From NCBI GenBank assembly GCA_030272815.1, contig JAJSZT010000005.1, forward strand, positions 45,997 to 109,996: a DNA stretch of 64,000 nucleotides, given 5' to 3'. The notes below the pieces were generated by a model. It had not been told where the DNA came from. It searched no databases and worked only from the letters and a program-made list of their open reading frames with translations. The translations under genes and the position numbers were made by a program. This stretch comes from Deltaproteobacteria bacterium (GTDB lineage Bacteria > Desulfobacterota > Desulfobacteria > Desulfobacterales > ETH-SRB1). Shown here piece by piece: positions 37,260 to 47,275 of the stretch (the stretch's first letter is position 1; each line of letters starts with the position of its first letter).

Positions 37260-39533
37260 TTATTCTAATAATTCTCTAGTATATTTAGAAATCAATCTAA
37301 ATGGCGCCATAAGCTTCCATGATCTTGAGTTCATAAGATTCTTAGAGAAGAGTCTTTCGGCTTCCAGTTGCTGTGCACAGATGGCTATTTCTTTCTTCAA
37401 AGCTTCCTCTGCAATCATGTAGCCATTCGACTTTGGCCAGTCCATCTCAACTTCAAACTGAAGAAACCCTTTTTTTGAATCTCCCTTTATTGTCTCTTGA
37501 AATTCAAATACAAGCTGGGGATCATCGCTGGTAGATAGAAAAACCTCTCCTAAAGTTGCTCTTGCTTTACAAAAATGTACTCCCTCCATTTGCGAATATC
37601 TTGCAATGTCTTGTGCTCCTTGCAACTGCCACAATAATTCTTCTTTTGTTCCTTTTAAATCAATTCGTTTCAAACTCACTTTGAATAGCTGAAAAAATCC
37701 TGGGCGATCTGCCGGGTCAAGCCGCAGGTATCGAAAACTGACAATCGAATAAGGTAACCTGAAAATCAACACCTGGCGCTCGCGCTCAAAAAAACCTGAC
37801 ACCGTCATGCTTCTTTTTCCACTAAACTCCTGGTTGTCTCCAGCCCAATAAAGCTGGCTTAAGAAAGCATTAGTTTGAAATATCCATTTGCCATAATGAA
37901 GGGGACCCATGAGCATACTTTCAACACAACCTTGTCCTCCCTGAAAACATATTTCTCTTTGCACTCGATCTTCAAGCTCAATGAACTTAGCCAATTCTTG
38001 TTTCAATTCAAGGGAGCATAAATTGAAACCATATTCAATACATTCCTTCACAGTCGAAAACTCATTTTCATCATAGATGCGATTTATCAACATTCCGTTA
38101 TAATTAAAGAACCACATAAGCCCTCTAAACAACACATATTCCGGAATTATTTTGGCATTAATGCTCCACTCGCTATCAATAACTTTATATGAACCTGTAG
38201 CATCCACTATTATGTTAGATGGCATGAGATCGTATGCATCAGATGTTTCTTCATGATTGCTAAAGTAGTCATTGATAAAAGCATAATATTCCTTTACCAA
38301 CTTCTCAAAATTAAAAATACTTTTAAACAAAGAATGAATCCAAAGGGAAGAAAGCAAAGGCCCTTTAATGTATATATCTTTTGAGAGCTTATGTCTGATT
38401 AATCCAGCATTCCTGTCCTCTTTAGCGCTCACCACCCTTTTTTTAATAATGTAGTCTTTATTCCGTGGTTTAACCGTTAGTGTTCGATAAACAGGTTTTC
38501 TAATATTATCTGAAAAATGCACAAAATCATAAGGTACAACCTGGTTCAGCCGTTTCTCTGAGTCTGAAATAGCTATAAAAAACGAATTTGCAAAATCTTC
38601 CAAATAGCCAGACTTGTGAATAGATTCCAAAAGCAGAAATTCATCAATATTTGCATGCCACGTCTTCGTATAATCTCTCGATGATACTCGATACAGCGCT
38701 GAGTGCGCATATTCATCACTCTTGATATACGTATCAGATAATATTATTTTGGGCATTTTATAGTCAGGAAATGGGTATAAAAACCGAAAGTATTTCATAT
38801 CGGTCATTTCTAAAATATGTCCCCATTTCTTTTTATCATATGTTCTAATACCTTCATCTTGTGGATATCCATATAAGCCGACATAAGGTTGGCCATAATG
38901 ATCTTCTGATGCTCCCATCCAATATTTGAGCCCCATCCTGTTTTCTATGGCAATAAATAATACTCCATCCTTTTTAAGTGCTGACCTGGCATTGGACAAA
39001 AGATTAGTCACTGCATTTTTGTCATCTACCGCACCAGGAAAATATCTCTTTGCATATTCAACCACACCAATCAGTAAAATGGCATCGTATGCCGCTTCTG
39101 GAAATATCAGTTCATTGAAGTTCGCATTAATAATATTAACATTTTCAAGATTCCGGCATCGAAGCCTGCTAATTTCAGCTCTTCGGGGACTTCCTTCAAC
39201 TGCATCTATATAGATATTCATTTCTCCTATATAGCGTGTAATTGCCCCACAACCACTCCCCAATTCCAGTACATTTTTGATACCATCAAGTTTCAATCCT
39301 CTAAGCAAGTTTGCACGTTTAGAACTAAGGTGATATTCGGACGGCCAATCAATAATCTTTTCATCCAATTCTACAGATTGGGAAGTCAAGTCTTGGGCAT
39401 TCATAATAACATCATTCAAATACTCCTCTGCTGTTTCACCATCTGAGTAATCAAAACTACCTTTCGGCTCTACAGTCCAAACACTGGAATCCGTTCTTAC
39501 CAGGTTATTACATTTCAATAATGGAAATTCCAT
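37260..39533 (-). CDS. Methyltransferase / kinase-like bifunctional protein, candidate chain terminator (WbdD-like plan)
   Basis: 757 residues. VLELGSGCGAIT (88-99) is SAM motif I of a methyltransferase domain (about 60-290). Residues about 335-530 look like a small-molecule kinase fold: YIIKKRVV (possible VAIK-like Lys), DLMPSN at 435-440 as the catalytic loop and IDSE at 452-455 as the DFG-like site. Residues 559-665 carry the accessory domain shared with neighbours, followed by a helical tail. The order wzm-wzt-this gene-polymerising GT is the same as in E. coli O9a, where WbdD methylates and phosphorylates the chain end to stop growth. AAGGTG lies 8 bases before the ATG. Confidence 0.7.
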   Translation of the reverse strand: MEFPLLKCNNLVRTDSSVWTVEPKGSFDYSDGETAEEYLNDVIMNAQDLTSQSVELDEKIIDWPSEYHLSSKRANLLRGLKLDGIKNVLELGSGCGAITRYIGEMNIYIDAVEGSPRRAEISRLRCRNLENVNIINANFNELIFPEAAYDAILLIGVVEYAKRYFPGAVDDKNAVTNLLSNARSALKKDGVLFIAIENRMGLKYWMGASEDHYGQPYVGLYGYPQDEGIRTYDKKKWGHILEMTDMKYFRFLYPFPDYKMPKIILSDTYIKSDEYAHSALYRVSSRDYTKTWHANIDEFLLLESIHKSGYLEDFANSFFIAISDSEKRLNQVVPYDFVHFSDNIRKPVYRTLTVKPRNKDYIIKKRVVSAKEDRNAGLIRHKLSKDIYIKGPLLSSLWIHSLFKSIFNFEKLVKEYYAFINDYFSNHEETSDAYDLMPSNIIVDATGSYKVIDSEWSINAKIIPEYVLFRGLMWFFNYNGMLINRIYDENEFSTVKECIEYGFNLCSLELKQELAKFIELEDRVQREICFQGGQGCVESMLMGPLHYGKWIFQTNAFLSQLYWAGDNQEFSGKRSMTVSGFFERERQVLIFRLPYSIVSFRYLRLDPADRPGFFQLFKVSLKRIDLKGTKEELLWQLQGAQDIARYSQMEGVHFCKARATLGEVFLSTSDDPQLVFEFQETIKGDSKKGFLQFEVEMDWPKSNGYMIAEEALKKEIAICAQQLEAERLFSKNLMNSRSWKLMAPFRLISKYTRELLE

Positions 39534-39547
39534 TAATTAACACCTTG

Positions 39548-40828
39548 TTATACCCTGCTTATTGTTATTTCTGAGCCCATGTCAAAAAAACCAACGCTAT
39601 GGCGCTTAGATATAACGTCAAACGATAAATAGTCATATTTTCGCTCATAAACCACATATTCACCATTTTCATATCCTGCACAACCCAATGAAAGCAGATA
39701 CCCGCCTGAATTTAATAGTAGTTTGTGTTTAAATATAGCCAGCAAAACTTCATTTTTATGTAACGTCCCGGTATTAATATTCTGGAAAAATGTATTTGTT
39801 CCGGAAATATCAAATCCTTTAACATCTTTAATCGTATATGCGATTATAGGATTATAAATTGTATCATTAAATCTGACTTTTAGCCGAAATTCATACGATT
39901 GCCCATGTACCAGGGTTTGAAGGGCACTCCCATCTAAATCAAAAATACCTGCTTCTATAAGCTCTGTCTTGCCATTTCCGTAACAGTTCATATTTGGGTT
40001 GAGCCGAAAAAGACCTTCCCATTGTTTATCCCTGATAATCTCCTCCTGCCCATCTACAGGTCGAACAGTTTCAGCAGAAATCCGTTCCGGACAGTTAACA
40101 ATTAGACGGTTGTATTCATCAACCACATCCTTAGGAGATCCTGAAGTATGAATCTTGCCATTTTCCAGTAAATAGGCAGATGAACAATAACGCGTAATTA
40201 GATCCATTGCGTGAGTTACAAATAGAATGGTTATGCCTTTTTCCTGAAATTCTTTGAATTTTGCGAAACATTTTGACTGAAAAAGTGTATCCCCTACTGA
40301 AAGTGCTTCATCTACAACAAGAATATCTGGATTTACATTTATCGCTATAGCAAAAGCCAGCCTTATATACATTCCGCTGGAATAGGTTTTTACAGGCTGG
40401 CCAATAAAATCACCTATCTCTGCAAATGCTACAATATCGTCAAACCGAGCCTTTATTTCTTCATGTGTCAAACCGAGGATTGCACAATTCATATAAACAT
40501 TTTGGCGTCCTGTAAATTCAGGATTAAACCCAGCCCCAAGTTCGAGAAGAGCAGATATTCTTCCATCGATTTCAACACGTCCTGATGCTGGCTGCAAAAT
40601 GCCACATATAATCTGTAACAGTGTTGATTTTCCACTGCCGTTTCGACCTATTATACCAACCGTTTCTCCCCTTTTTACATATAAAGACACGTCTGTCAGA
40701 GCATTAAATGAATGATGGTACTTTTTTCTTAATGGATGGAAAGTTTCTTTAACTCTATCAGCATGACTGTTGTAAAGTCTGTAAGTCTTGGTTAAGTGCT
40801 TTAAATTTATAACTATATCATCAACCAT
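39548..40828 (-). CDS. wzt: Polysaccharide ABC transporter ATPase with C-terminal recognition domain
   Basis: 426 residues. Walker A GRNGSGKST (61-69), signature YSSGM (149-153) and Walker B ILVVDE (169-174) form the nucleotide-binding domain. The last 140 residues are a beta-rich domain as in Wzt proteins of O8/O9a systems, which reads the modified non-reducing end of the chain. It powers export of undecaprenyl-linked polymer with the permease encoded 60 bases upstream. Its presence fits the terminator-like gene next to it. Confidence 0.93.
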   Translation of the reverse strand: MVDDIVINLKHLTKTYRLYNSHADRVKETFHPLRKKYHHSFNALTDVSLYVKRGETVGIIGRNGSGKSTLLQIICGILQPASGRVEIDGRISALLELGAGFNPEFTGRQNVYMNCAILGLTHEEIKARFDDIVAFAEIGDFIGQPVKTYSSGMYIRLAFAIAINVNPDILVVDEALSVGDTLFQSKCFAKFKEFQEKGITILFVTHAMDLITRYCSSAYLLENGKIHTSGSPKDVVDEYNRLIVNCPERISAETVRPVDGQEEIIRDKQWEGLFRLNPNMNCYGNGKTELIEAGIFDLDGSALQTLVHGQSYEFRLKVRFNDTIYNPIIAYTIKDVKGFDISGTNTFFQNINTGTLHKNEVLLAIFKHKLLLNSGGYLLSLGCAGYENGEYVVYERKYDYLSFDVISKRHSVGFFDMGSEITISRV

Positions 40829-40888
40829 AACATATAATATTGTTTTTAAAATTCAATTAGCCAATTAGCCATTGAATATTTCTAAAAT

Positions 40889-41692
40889 TTATAACACATC
40901 AGCAAATTGTGGTTTCAATTTCTTAAATGTCAATGTGCCGACTACAAAAATTATGCTTGTCAATACCCAAAAATATAAAGTCTGATATGGATGACTCCAA
41001 AAGGGATTAAAATAAATAAATGACTCTCTGTATCCCTGAACGATGTAAAACATAGGATTAAGCTTAAGTATAGTCTGTATTTTTTGGGGCATAATGTTAA
41101 TATCCCAAAATATTGGAGTCGCCCAAAAACCTATCTGCAATACCACACCAACAATTTGTCCAACATCTCTGATAAAAACATTCAATGCAGAAACTATCCA
41201 GCCAAATCCAAGGGCAAGTACACACATACATAAAAGATAATAAAGGAACTGAAAGTAATAAAGGCTGCAAGGCATATTCTGGAACCAAATCAATCCAATA
41301 AGAACAATTAAAAATACCATATGAGTAATCAAACATGAAACTATTATTACTATAGGTAATATTTGCGAATGAAATTGCGTTTTTTTAATCAGATGGGCAT
41401 TTGCTACAATTATGTTTGCAGAGCCATTAACAATGTCAGAAAAAACAAACCAGGAGGCCATACCGGCTGTCAACCAGACAACAAATGGAACATCATTCGT
41501 TGGCTGAACCTTGAATCCAACACTAAAGACGACCCAAAAGACAAAAATCATAACTATCGGATTTATAAATGTCCAAATAAAACCCAACAGCGAGCCAACA
41601 TATTTAGTTGCCACCTCTCTTTTTGCCATGGAAACAATCAGATGTTTTTGCAAAAATATCAGTTTAATGAAATAGATAAAACTTTTTATCAT
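40889..41692 (-). CDS. wzm: Polysaccharide ABC transporter permease
   Basis: 267 residues with six membrane segments of the ABC-2 type. LLGFIWTFINPIVMIFVFWV, WLTAGMASWFVFSDIVNGSANI and QIGFWATPIFWDINIMP are the conserved Wzm/KpsM/TagG-like blocks. It forms the channel for undecaprenyl-linked polymer across the inner membrane with Wzt. The gap to wzt (40829-40888) has a small TTCAAT/ATTGAA palindrome only. Confidence 0.93.
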   Translation of the reverse strand: MIKSFIYFIKLIFLQKHLIVSMAKREVATKYVGSLLGFIWTFINPIVMIFVFWVVFSVGFKVQPTNDVPFVVWLTAGMASWFVFSDIVNGSANIIVANAHLIKKTQFHSQILPIVIIVSCLITHMVFLIVLIGLIWFQNMPCSLYYFQFLYYLLCMCVLALGFGWIVSALNVFIRDVGQIVGVVLQIGFWATPIFWDINIMPQKIQTILKLNPMFYIVQGYRESFIYFNPFWSHPYQTLYFWVLTSIIFVVGTLTFKKLKPQFADVL

Positions 41693-41713
41693 TTTACAAT
41701 AATCCTTATATCG

Positions 41714-42343
41714 TCAAATCCATTTTTTCCTGTCAAAAAAAGCGAAAAGCATAGCCGCAAATGACAGAGTGAAAACAATAATAAACTTTTTATAAGCGTG
41801 ATCAAAAAATGCAGCAAAATTGTATTTCATTGTATGGAACATCGGATAGGGAAGATCTAAGTAAAGCATTGGATCGTTTGCATTCACTTGAGTTTTTACA
41901 ACTAATATATCATCTTCAATGCCAATGCTGCTGATCTGATGCAATGGCTTTATAGTTTGTAAATCAATAGTTCGAATTAGGCGATTAAATTTATCAAACA
42001 GTTGAATTTCCTTCAAAGAAAAACTACCCTCTGTATTAACCGGATCAAATCGTATATATTGAACAGGTTTATTAGGGAAATAGAATTTAAGAACCTGGAA
42101 TCCTTCACTTCTATATACCCTACACCTTGTTGAGTCTTTTTCATTTAATCCATTACCCAAATCGTAATATAGCTGTGCAACTGAATCAACCGATGATTTC
42201 ATATTAACATTTAGAAATAATTGCGTTACCTTGCACTCCTGAAAGGCATCAACAATTACAAAAACAAGCGCAATAAAAATAGCGACAAGTATGCTATTCC
42301 CTGCTTTGGCTATTGTCGCAGAATGAAAAGATAATAATTTCAT
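41714..42343 (-). CDS. Unknown membrane protein carrying the accessory domain shared with neighbours
   Basis: 209 residues. Single membrane segments at about 13-33 and 185-203 flank a 140-residue, probably periplasmic domain. Residues 56-165 (AQLYYDLGNGLNE, VQYIRFDPVNTEG, LKEIQLFD) resemble the N-terminus of the GT2 at 34659 and the C-terminal part of the protein at 37260. No known catalytic motif is seen. The gene sits 21 bases before wzm, so a role with the exporter, such as scaffold or glycan binding, is a guess. Confidence 0.65.
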   Translation of the reverse strand: MKLLSFHSATIAKAGNSILVAIFIALVFVIVDAFQECKVTQLFLNVNMKSSVDSVAQLYYDLGNGLNEKDSTRCRVYRSEGFQVLKFYFPNKPVQYIRFDPVNTEGSFSLKEIQLFDKFNRLIRTIDLQTIKPLHQISSIGIEDDILVVKTQVNANDPMLYLDLPYPMFHTMKYNFAAFFDHAYKKFIIVFTLSFAAMLFAFFDRKKWI

Positions 42344-42361
42344 TTAACCCAATTTTAGACA

Positions 42362-43303
42362 TCACTCTTGGCAAAGATTCATTACTTCGTTCTCTGGAAT
42401 GATACGTATCTTCTTTTTTTGGATTTCAATTTTCACGTTTCCGTGAAAGCCATTAACAAAAACAGGAATTTGATTCTTTTTAAACCACTCCCTGATTCTT
42501 AAACTTCGTTTGCTGCACCATAAGTGGCTTGGAGCTGGAACTAAAGCATATTCTGGATCAACAGCTTGAAAAAAACTGTTGGGAGCAGCACCTTCTGTAC
42601 CATGATGTGGCATCTTCAGTATTTCGGCCTGGATATCATGTGCATTTTCTGCAAGATATCCGCCAATTGGCCTGTTTAAATCTCCTGTAAAAAGGACTTT
42701 GTGGCCGAATTGTTCCAGCATCATAATTAGAGATAAATCATTGATATCGGTTTTACCCACGGGTGTATGGATCCCGTCAAAAACATAAAGAATTTTAATA
42801 GTCGCCTCATTACCTAAATCAAAAACCAACCCAGGTTTTGCTAACTTTATTTTAACACCATGTTTTTTAAGTTTTTGGTGATATTCGAGGATATGCTGGT
42901 AATTACATCCCCAAGGGATTTCACGGTCACATAATGCTTTATCAGGAATATTAAAATAAATTTCATTTATTAGAATTCCAGCATCTAAAATTGGTAACAG
43001 CCCTTCATAATGATCCTTATGCGGATGTGAAATAAAAACAATATCAATTTTTTTAATCTTCTTTTTTTTAAGAAAAGGAACCAATTTCTCTTTCGCAGGC
43101 CCTAAACTTCCAGCATCAATTAAAACAGTTTTTCCGTTCCCAACTTCAATTAGATGTGCATCTCCCTGTTGACGGGTAGCGTTAACATTTACCATAGTAT
43201 ATACCAAATCTGCGGAGAGAGCAGCTCCCCATTTCAAATAAATAAAAACTCCGAAACAAAAAATTATAATCGACAATGCTGTGTATTGGACTCTTCGTTT
43301 CAT
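42362..43303 (-). CDS. ComEC-like metallo-beta-lactamase-fold protein
   Basis: 313 residues. One N-terminal membrane segment (about 7-24) is followed by a metallo-beta-lactamase fold with HPHKDH at 93-98, an Asp/His pair in FTGDLNRPIG and KMPHHGTEG. The domain is like the C-terminal hydrolase of ComEC/Rec2, here without the channel part. It would act outside the inner membrane; the substrate is unknown. Such stand-alone proteins occur in glycan loci, but the link to glycan is not proven. Confidence 0.83.
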   Translation of the reverse strand: MKRRVQYTALSIIIFCFGVFIYLKWGAALSADLVYTMVNVNATRQQGDAHLIEVGNGKTVLIDAGSLGPAKEKLVPFLKKKKIKKIDIVFISHPHKDHYEGLLPILDAGILINEIYFNIPDKALCDREIPWGCNYQHILEYHQKLKKHGVKIKLAKPGLVFDLGNEATIKILYVFDGIHTPVGKTDINDLSLIMMLEQFGHKVLFTGDLNRPIGGYLAENAHDIQAEILKMPHHGTEGAAPNSFFQAVDPEYALVPAPSHLWCSKRSLRIREWFKKNQIPVFVNGFHGNVKIEIQKKKIRIIPENEVMNLCQE

Positions 43304-43324
43304 CCGACTTCTCCCTTCAACTTT

Positions 43325-45106
43325 CTAAAAGTAAACCTCACAATTTTTAGGAGGATTTTCTTTTAAAATATCTTTCAATTCTTCACCACTAATGCCATTA
43401 TATTGATAATAAAGCGAGGTGTTCGCAGAATCAGGTCGCCAGTGACGAGTTTCCCTCGGTACCCAGGATGGAGTAAACCCATGAAGATTTATCATGCATC
43501 GGTATTTCTGAGCGGTTTTACTATTATCCATTGCTTCAATTTTTATAACTGATCTACGATATCGGGCAGATGGGTAATTAAATACGTTCTTTAATACGTT
43601 GCTCGTTAGGGCATCAGAATAGATGGGTTTTCGATCTTTTTTCATGAGGTTGTAAATCATGGGTTTCCATTCATTCCACCATGGTCTTGTATTAAGTAAT
43701 ATAAAATCTAACTTGCCGTAAACCGGACCGGAACGAATACCAGTAATAAGGATTATTATCATTAAACAACCTGCAAAATATAAAGTTTTGAATGACCGAA
43801 CTGTAAAAGTCCGCGCACAACGCTCTCCAAAACTATACAGAAAAAAAGCTATGGGGATCCAGAACATTGAAGAATAACAAAGGCGATAATAAGTTGCTAT
43901 CTTATTATTTGACACCCAGATAAAATTAAAAAGGGGAATAGCATAACCCACAAAAGGCAAAATGCCTAAAATGAAAATTTTGATCTTCTTTGTATTATTA
44001 ATTTGAATTAAATTTGGCCAAAATAAAGGGATAGAAATGATTATGGGAATAACGGACATTATACCTAAAGTATCATTAATTCGGTAAGACCAAATTTTCC
44101 CTATCAAATGAAAACCTTGCCAACAAAAAACCGCTTGCTGATTATTCTTCCACAAATTTCTTTCAAATCCTTGCGAGAGAAACCTTTGAAAAAACTCGAA
44201 TTGAGGCAGCACAAAAAGAAATACAAACAATATTAAAAAATAACCTATCTTTAACCAAATTTGAAAATGCGTCAACCAATGCCAGATTCTCTCATGAAGG
44301 TTGCAAAACAACCAGATCGAGACTATAAATCCCATAAAAACAGCTTCCTGCATATGATTGACTATTAGGATAGGTAAGCTTATTAAAGCCAATAATAGGC
44401 CATAAAATAGATCTTTCCAGTTTTTTTTAAAAAAATAAGTCGCTGTCCATAACCAATATAATAACAAAGAGGTAAAACTTGGGGCCAGACTATAGTAACT
44501 GAAATAACTAAATCGGTTGGTGCCAAAAAATAAAAAAGCAATCAGACAGCTCAAAAATGCCCAACGATCAGGAAGGCCAACAGATTTAGATAAAATAAAT
44601 AATCCTACCGTTAATATTCCCCAATAGACACCATGTAGCAAATCAATTCTTCTTAAGGTAATTTCAGGACTGGTAGATTTTTCTGAAGAACAAAGAAAGT
44701 TAGTGGACATGCTGAAGTGCCATAATCCTCTATTCTTTTTAGAAAGTCGATTTGAACTTTTGTCACAATATGAGTATGTTCTTTTTAGATGATCTATCGG
44801 ATCTCCTGGAGGTTCAAGATACGGACCTAAAAAATAACCAATACAAAAGAATATTAAAAAGATAAGCAAACTTTGCTTAATAAATTGTTTACTTAAATAA
44901 ATAAGCGTGATGAATATTGTTATCCATCCTAGCACTCCTAAAAAAAAAGTAGAAAAAACAAGACCATCCCAAAAGCGATATAAATGATTTAAGGAAATAA
45001 GAGCTAAAAAAGACCATAAAATAAATATTAAAGATTTAATGGGAAGCATTACCCAAAATTCCTCATAACTTCTAACTCCCTTAATTTTCACAGTATTACC
45101 ACTCAA
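43325..45106 (-). CDS. Multi-pass membrane protein, possibly GT-C-like
   Basis: 593 residues with at least ten membrane segments between 15 and 460 and a soluble C-terminal part of about 120 residues. An early acidic loop with PPGDPIDHLKRTY could act as the first extracellular loop of a GT-C transferase, but the usual DD/DE motif is not certain. I do not recognise a named family. The start codon is at 45106, 19 bases after the stop of the dehydratase gene, suggesting cotranscription. Confidence 0.6.
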   Translation of the reverse strand: MSGNTVKIKGVRSYEEFWVMLPIKSLIFILWSFLALISLNHLYRFWDGLVFSTFFLGVLGWITIFITLIYLSKQFIKQSLLIFLIFFCIGYFLGPYLEPPGDPIDHLKRTYSYCDKSSNRLSKKNRGLWHFSMSTNFLCSSEKSTSPEITLRRIDLLHGVYWGILTVGLFILSKSVGLPDRWAFLSCLIAFLFFGTNRFSYFSYYSLAPSFTSLLLYWLWTATYFFKKNWKDLFYGLLLALISLPILIVNHMQEAVFMGFIVSIWLFCNLHERIWHWLTHFQIWLKIGYFLILFVFLFVLPQFEFFQRFLSQGFERNLWKNNQQAVFCWQGFHLIGKIWSYRINDTLGIMSVIPIIISIPLFWPNLIQINNTKKIKIFILGILPFVGYAIPLFNFIWVSNNKIATYYRLCYSSMFWIPIAFFLYSFGERCARTFTVRSFKTLYFAGCLMIIILITGIRSGPVYGKLDFILLNTRPWWNEWKPMIYNLMKKDRKPIYSDALTSNVLKNVFNYPSARYRRSVIKIEAMDNSKTAQKYRCMINLHGFTPSWVPRETRHWRPDSANTSLYYQYNGISGEELKDILKENPPKNCEVYF

Positions 45107-45125
45107 GTTTCACCTGCTTCCCGAC

Positions 45126-47030
45126 TCACACTACTGCTTCATCATCCGACATCGAATACTCGGGCACAATCTCTTTCATCTTCTTCTTAATAGCTTTTGC
45201 ATCGTGTGCGTCCGCCAGCGCCTTCAATTCCCTTATTTTTTCTTCAAGACCACTTAAGCTGTTAAGTTCTACCTCTTCAGAAGTTCGGCCTTCCGTCGAA
45301 ACGCTGTTCTTCAAAACAAGAATCTTCTCATGTTCGGTCTTTACAATACCTTCACCCTTTGTAATCAACTCCTCGTAAAGTTTCTCACCCGGCCTGAGAC
45401 CTATAAATTTTATCTCAATATCTGTATCAGGTTCTTTGCCGGAAAGACGGATCATGTCCCTGGCCATATCGACTATTTTGACTGACGTCCCCATTTCAAG
45501 AATGAAAATCTCACCTCCCTCGCCCATGGTAAATGCCTGAAGTATAAGCTGGGCAGCTTCTTCAATAGTCATAAAAAAACGGGTTATCTCTGGATGCGTA
45601 ACAGTTACAGGGCCGCCCTTTTCGATTTGATGGCGAAACAGTGGGATTACCGACCCAGACGAACCGATCACATTTCCAAAACGCACTGCCATAAACTTAG
45701 TCGGACCTGATAGATGAGATTGCACAATCTTTTCAGTAACGCGCTTTGACGCCCCCATTATATTGGTAGGCCGTACTGCTTTATCTGTAGAAACAAGTAC
45801 AAATCGACCGACCTTATGAGCGATTGCCGCTTTGACGAGAGTATTTGTCCCGACAATATTAGAATATACCGCCTCCCATGGATTTCTTTCCACTAATGGA
45901 ACATGCTTATAGGCAGCCGCGTGAAAGACTACATCCGGCTTGTATTTTCGGAAGACCTCATCAACCAATCCCTTATCCTGTATCCGACCGAGCACAGTCC
46001 GATATTTTAAGTAGGTAACTACGTGCTTGAGTTCCATCTGAATCGAATATAGATTGCTTTCGCCTGCATCGAACAAAACCACAAGGGATGGCTCATACTT
46101 GCAGATCTGCCGGCACAGTTCAGAACCTATCGAACCACCTGCACCTGTAATTAACACACGCTTGTCTTTCAAAAATTCCGAAATCTTATCATTTTCAAGC
46201 TGGACAGGATGCCTTCCAAGAAGATCTTTGTATGAAATATCTCGGATTGCCTTGATACTGATTTTGCCGTCGATAATTTCCCCCATCCCTGGAAGTGTCT
46301 TATAGGAAATCCTTGTCAAATCACAGATCTCCACAATACGCCGCATCTCTTTTCCAACCGCAGAAGGCACTGCAATCAACATCTCATCCACATCTTCGTT
46401 TTTTACAATCTCTTTAAGCTCATCGATGCTGCCAAGAACCTTTATCCCATGGATCTGTTTGCCCGCCTTATTTTTATCGTCATCAACAAAGCCAACGACC
46501 CTGTATTTCATCTTCGGGTTGTCATAAATCTCACGAACAACCTTTTCCCCTGCGTCGCCAGCGCCGATTATGATCATTTTCTTATGTTCGTTGCTGTTGA
46601 TGCCATTCTTATTAAGAGAAAAGCTAGTAGTAGATAAAAGGAGTCGGATGACAAGCCTGGTTCCGGCTATTAATATCAAGGAGAAAAGAGCGTCAATGAT
46701 AAATACGGACCGCGAAAACCCCTGAAATCTGCTGAACATGAGGATCACAGTAATAATAAACAAAGAACTCACCACTACCGCCTTGATCACATTAAGTAGA
46801 TCAACGATACCGGTATAACGCCACATACCGCGGTAGAGGTTAAAGAAGTAAAATACCGATAGTTTGCACAGCACGACAGGGACAATCGTCTGCTTGATAA
46901 CCAGCAGCTCATTTGCCCCAATATGAGCTTCAAACCGCACGACATAGGCCAAAAGGTAAGAAATGGCCAACAGCACCATATCAGCCAGAATTAAGACAAA
47001 TAAATTTTTACTTATCAGTATCTTTTTCAT
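45126..47030 (-). CDS. UDP-GlcNAc 4,6-dehydratase, PglF/WbpM type
   Basis: 634 residues. Four membrane segments (1-135) precede a Rossmann domain (IIGAGDAGEKVV, 154-165) and a second one with ITGAGGSIGSELC (294-306). STDKAVRPTNIMGASKR (about 410-426) is the modified catalytic motif with Met in place of Tyr, as in membrane 4,6-dehydratases. It would give a UDP-4-keto-6-deoxy sugar, precursor of bacillosamine, QuiNAc or FucNAc. It resembles the C-terminal half of the fusion at 2207-4054 in its N-terminal part. Confidence 0.92.
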   Translation of the reverse strand: MKKILISKNLFVLILADMVLLAISYLLAYVVRFEAHIGANELLVIKQTIVPVVLCKLSVFYFFNLYRGMWRYTGIVDLLNVIKAVVVSSLFIITVILMFSRFQGFSRSVFIIDALFSLILIAGTRLVIRLLLSTTSFSLNKNGINSNEHKKMIIIGAGDAGEKVVREIYDNPKMKYRVVGFVDDDKNKAGKQIHGIKVLGSIDELKEIVKNEDVDEMLIAVPSAVGKEMRRIVEICDLTRISYKTLPGMGEIIDGKISIKAIRDISYKDLLGRHPVQLENDKISEFLKDKRVLITGAGGSIGSELCRQICKYEPSLVVLFDAGESNLYSIQMELKHVVTYLKYRTVLGRIQDKGLVDEVFRKYKPDVVFHAAAYKHVPLVERNPWEAVYSNIVGTNTLVKAAIAHKVGRFVLVSTDKAVRPTNIMGASKRVTEKIVQSHLSGPTKFMAVRFGNVIGSSGSVIPLFRHQIEKGGPVTVTHPEITRFFMTIEEAAQLILQAFTMGEGGEIFILEMGTSVKIVDMARDMIRLSGKEPDTDIEIKFIGLRPGEKLYEELITKGEGIVKTEHEKILVLKNSVSTEGRTSEEVELNSLSGLEEKIRELKALADAHDAKAIKKKMKEIVPEYSMSDDEAVV

Positions 47031-47054
47031 CTATTTTAAAAACATCCTTTTGGT

Positions 47055-47187
47055 CTCACCCCTTGGGTAGATCCGTTTCGGCTTTCCTCCGATCCTGCTT
47101 CCAGATGAGAAACATCGCTGCAGCCAGTACATGGCTCAGGAGAAGCAAACCAAAAAAAGAAACGACCATATCCAATAACCTTTTCAT
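47055..47187 (-). pseudogene. N-terminal remnant of an initiating sugar-phosphate transferase
   Basis: A short frame reads MKRLLDMVVSFFGLLLLSHV and continues AAAMFLIWKQDRRK before a stop at 43 codons. The opening is that of PglC/WcaJ-type phosphoglycosyl transferases (MKRLFDI..S..GL..LSP), but the catalytic part is missing. It stands just before the PglF-type gene, where a priming enzyme is often found. It could still be translated as a membrane peptide. Confidence 0.6.
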
Positions 47188-47197
47188 ACAACTACCC

Positions 47198-47275
47198 AAA
47201 AACATGCACAGATTACGCAGATTTCACAGATTAATATCCACAGATTTCACGAATTATCACTAATTATTGGATTGA
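47198..47275. repeat. CAGATT word-repeat block A
   Basis: Imperfect copies of CACAGATTACGCAGATT, TTCACAGATTAATAT and CCACAGATTTCACG follow each other. The last 55 bases and their continuation to 47299 are nearly identical to 52021-52073. The rest of the gap 47276-47415 may hold a stub of an unknown gene (MSLRKLFSPDIKRG on the minus strand) ending at a stop beside the repeat. Confidence 0.7.
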
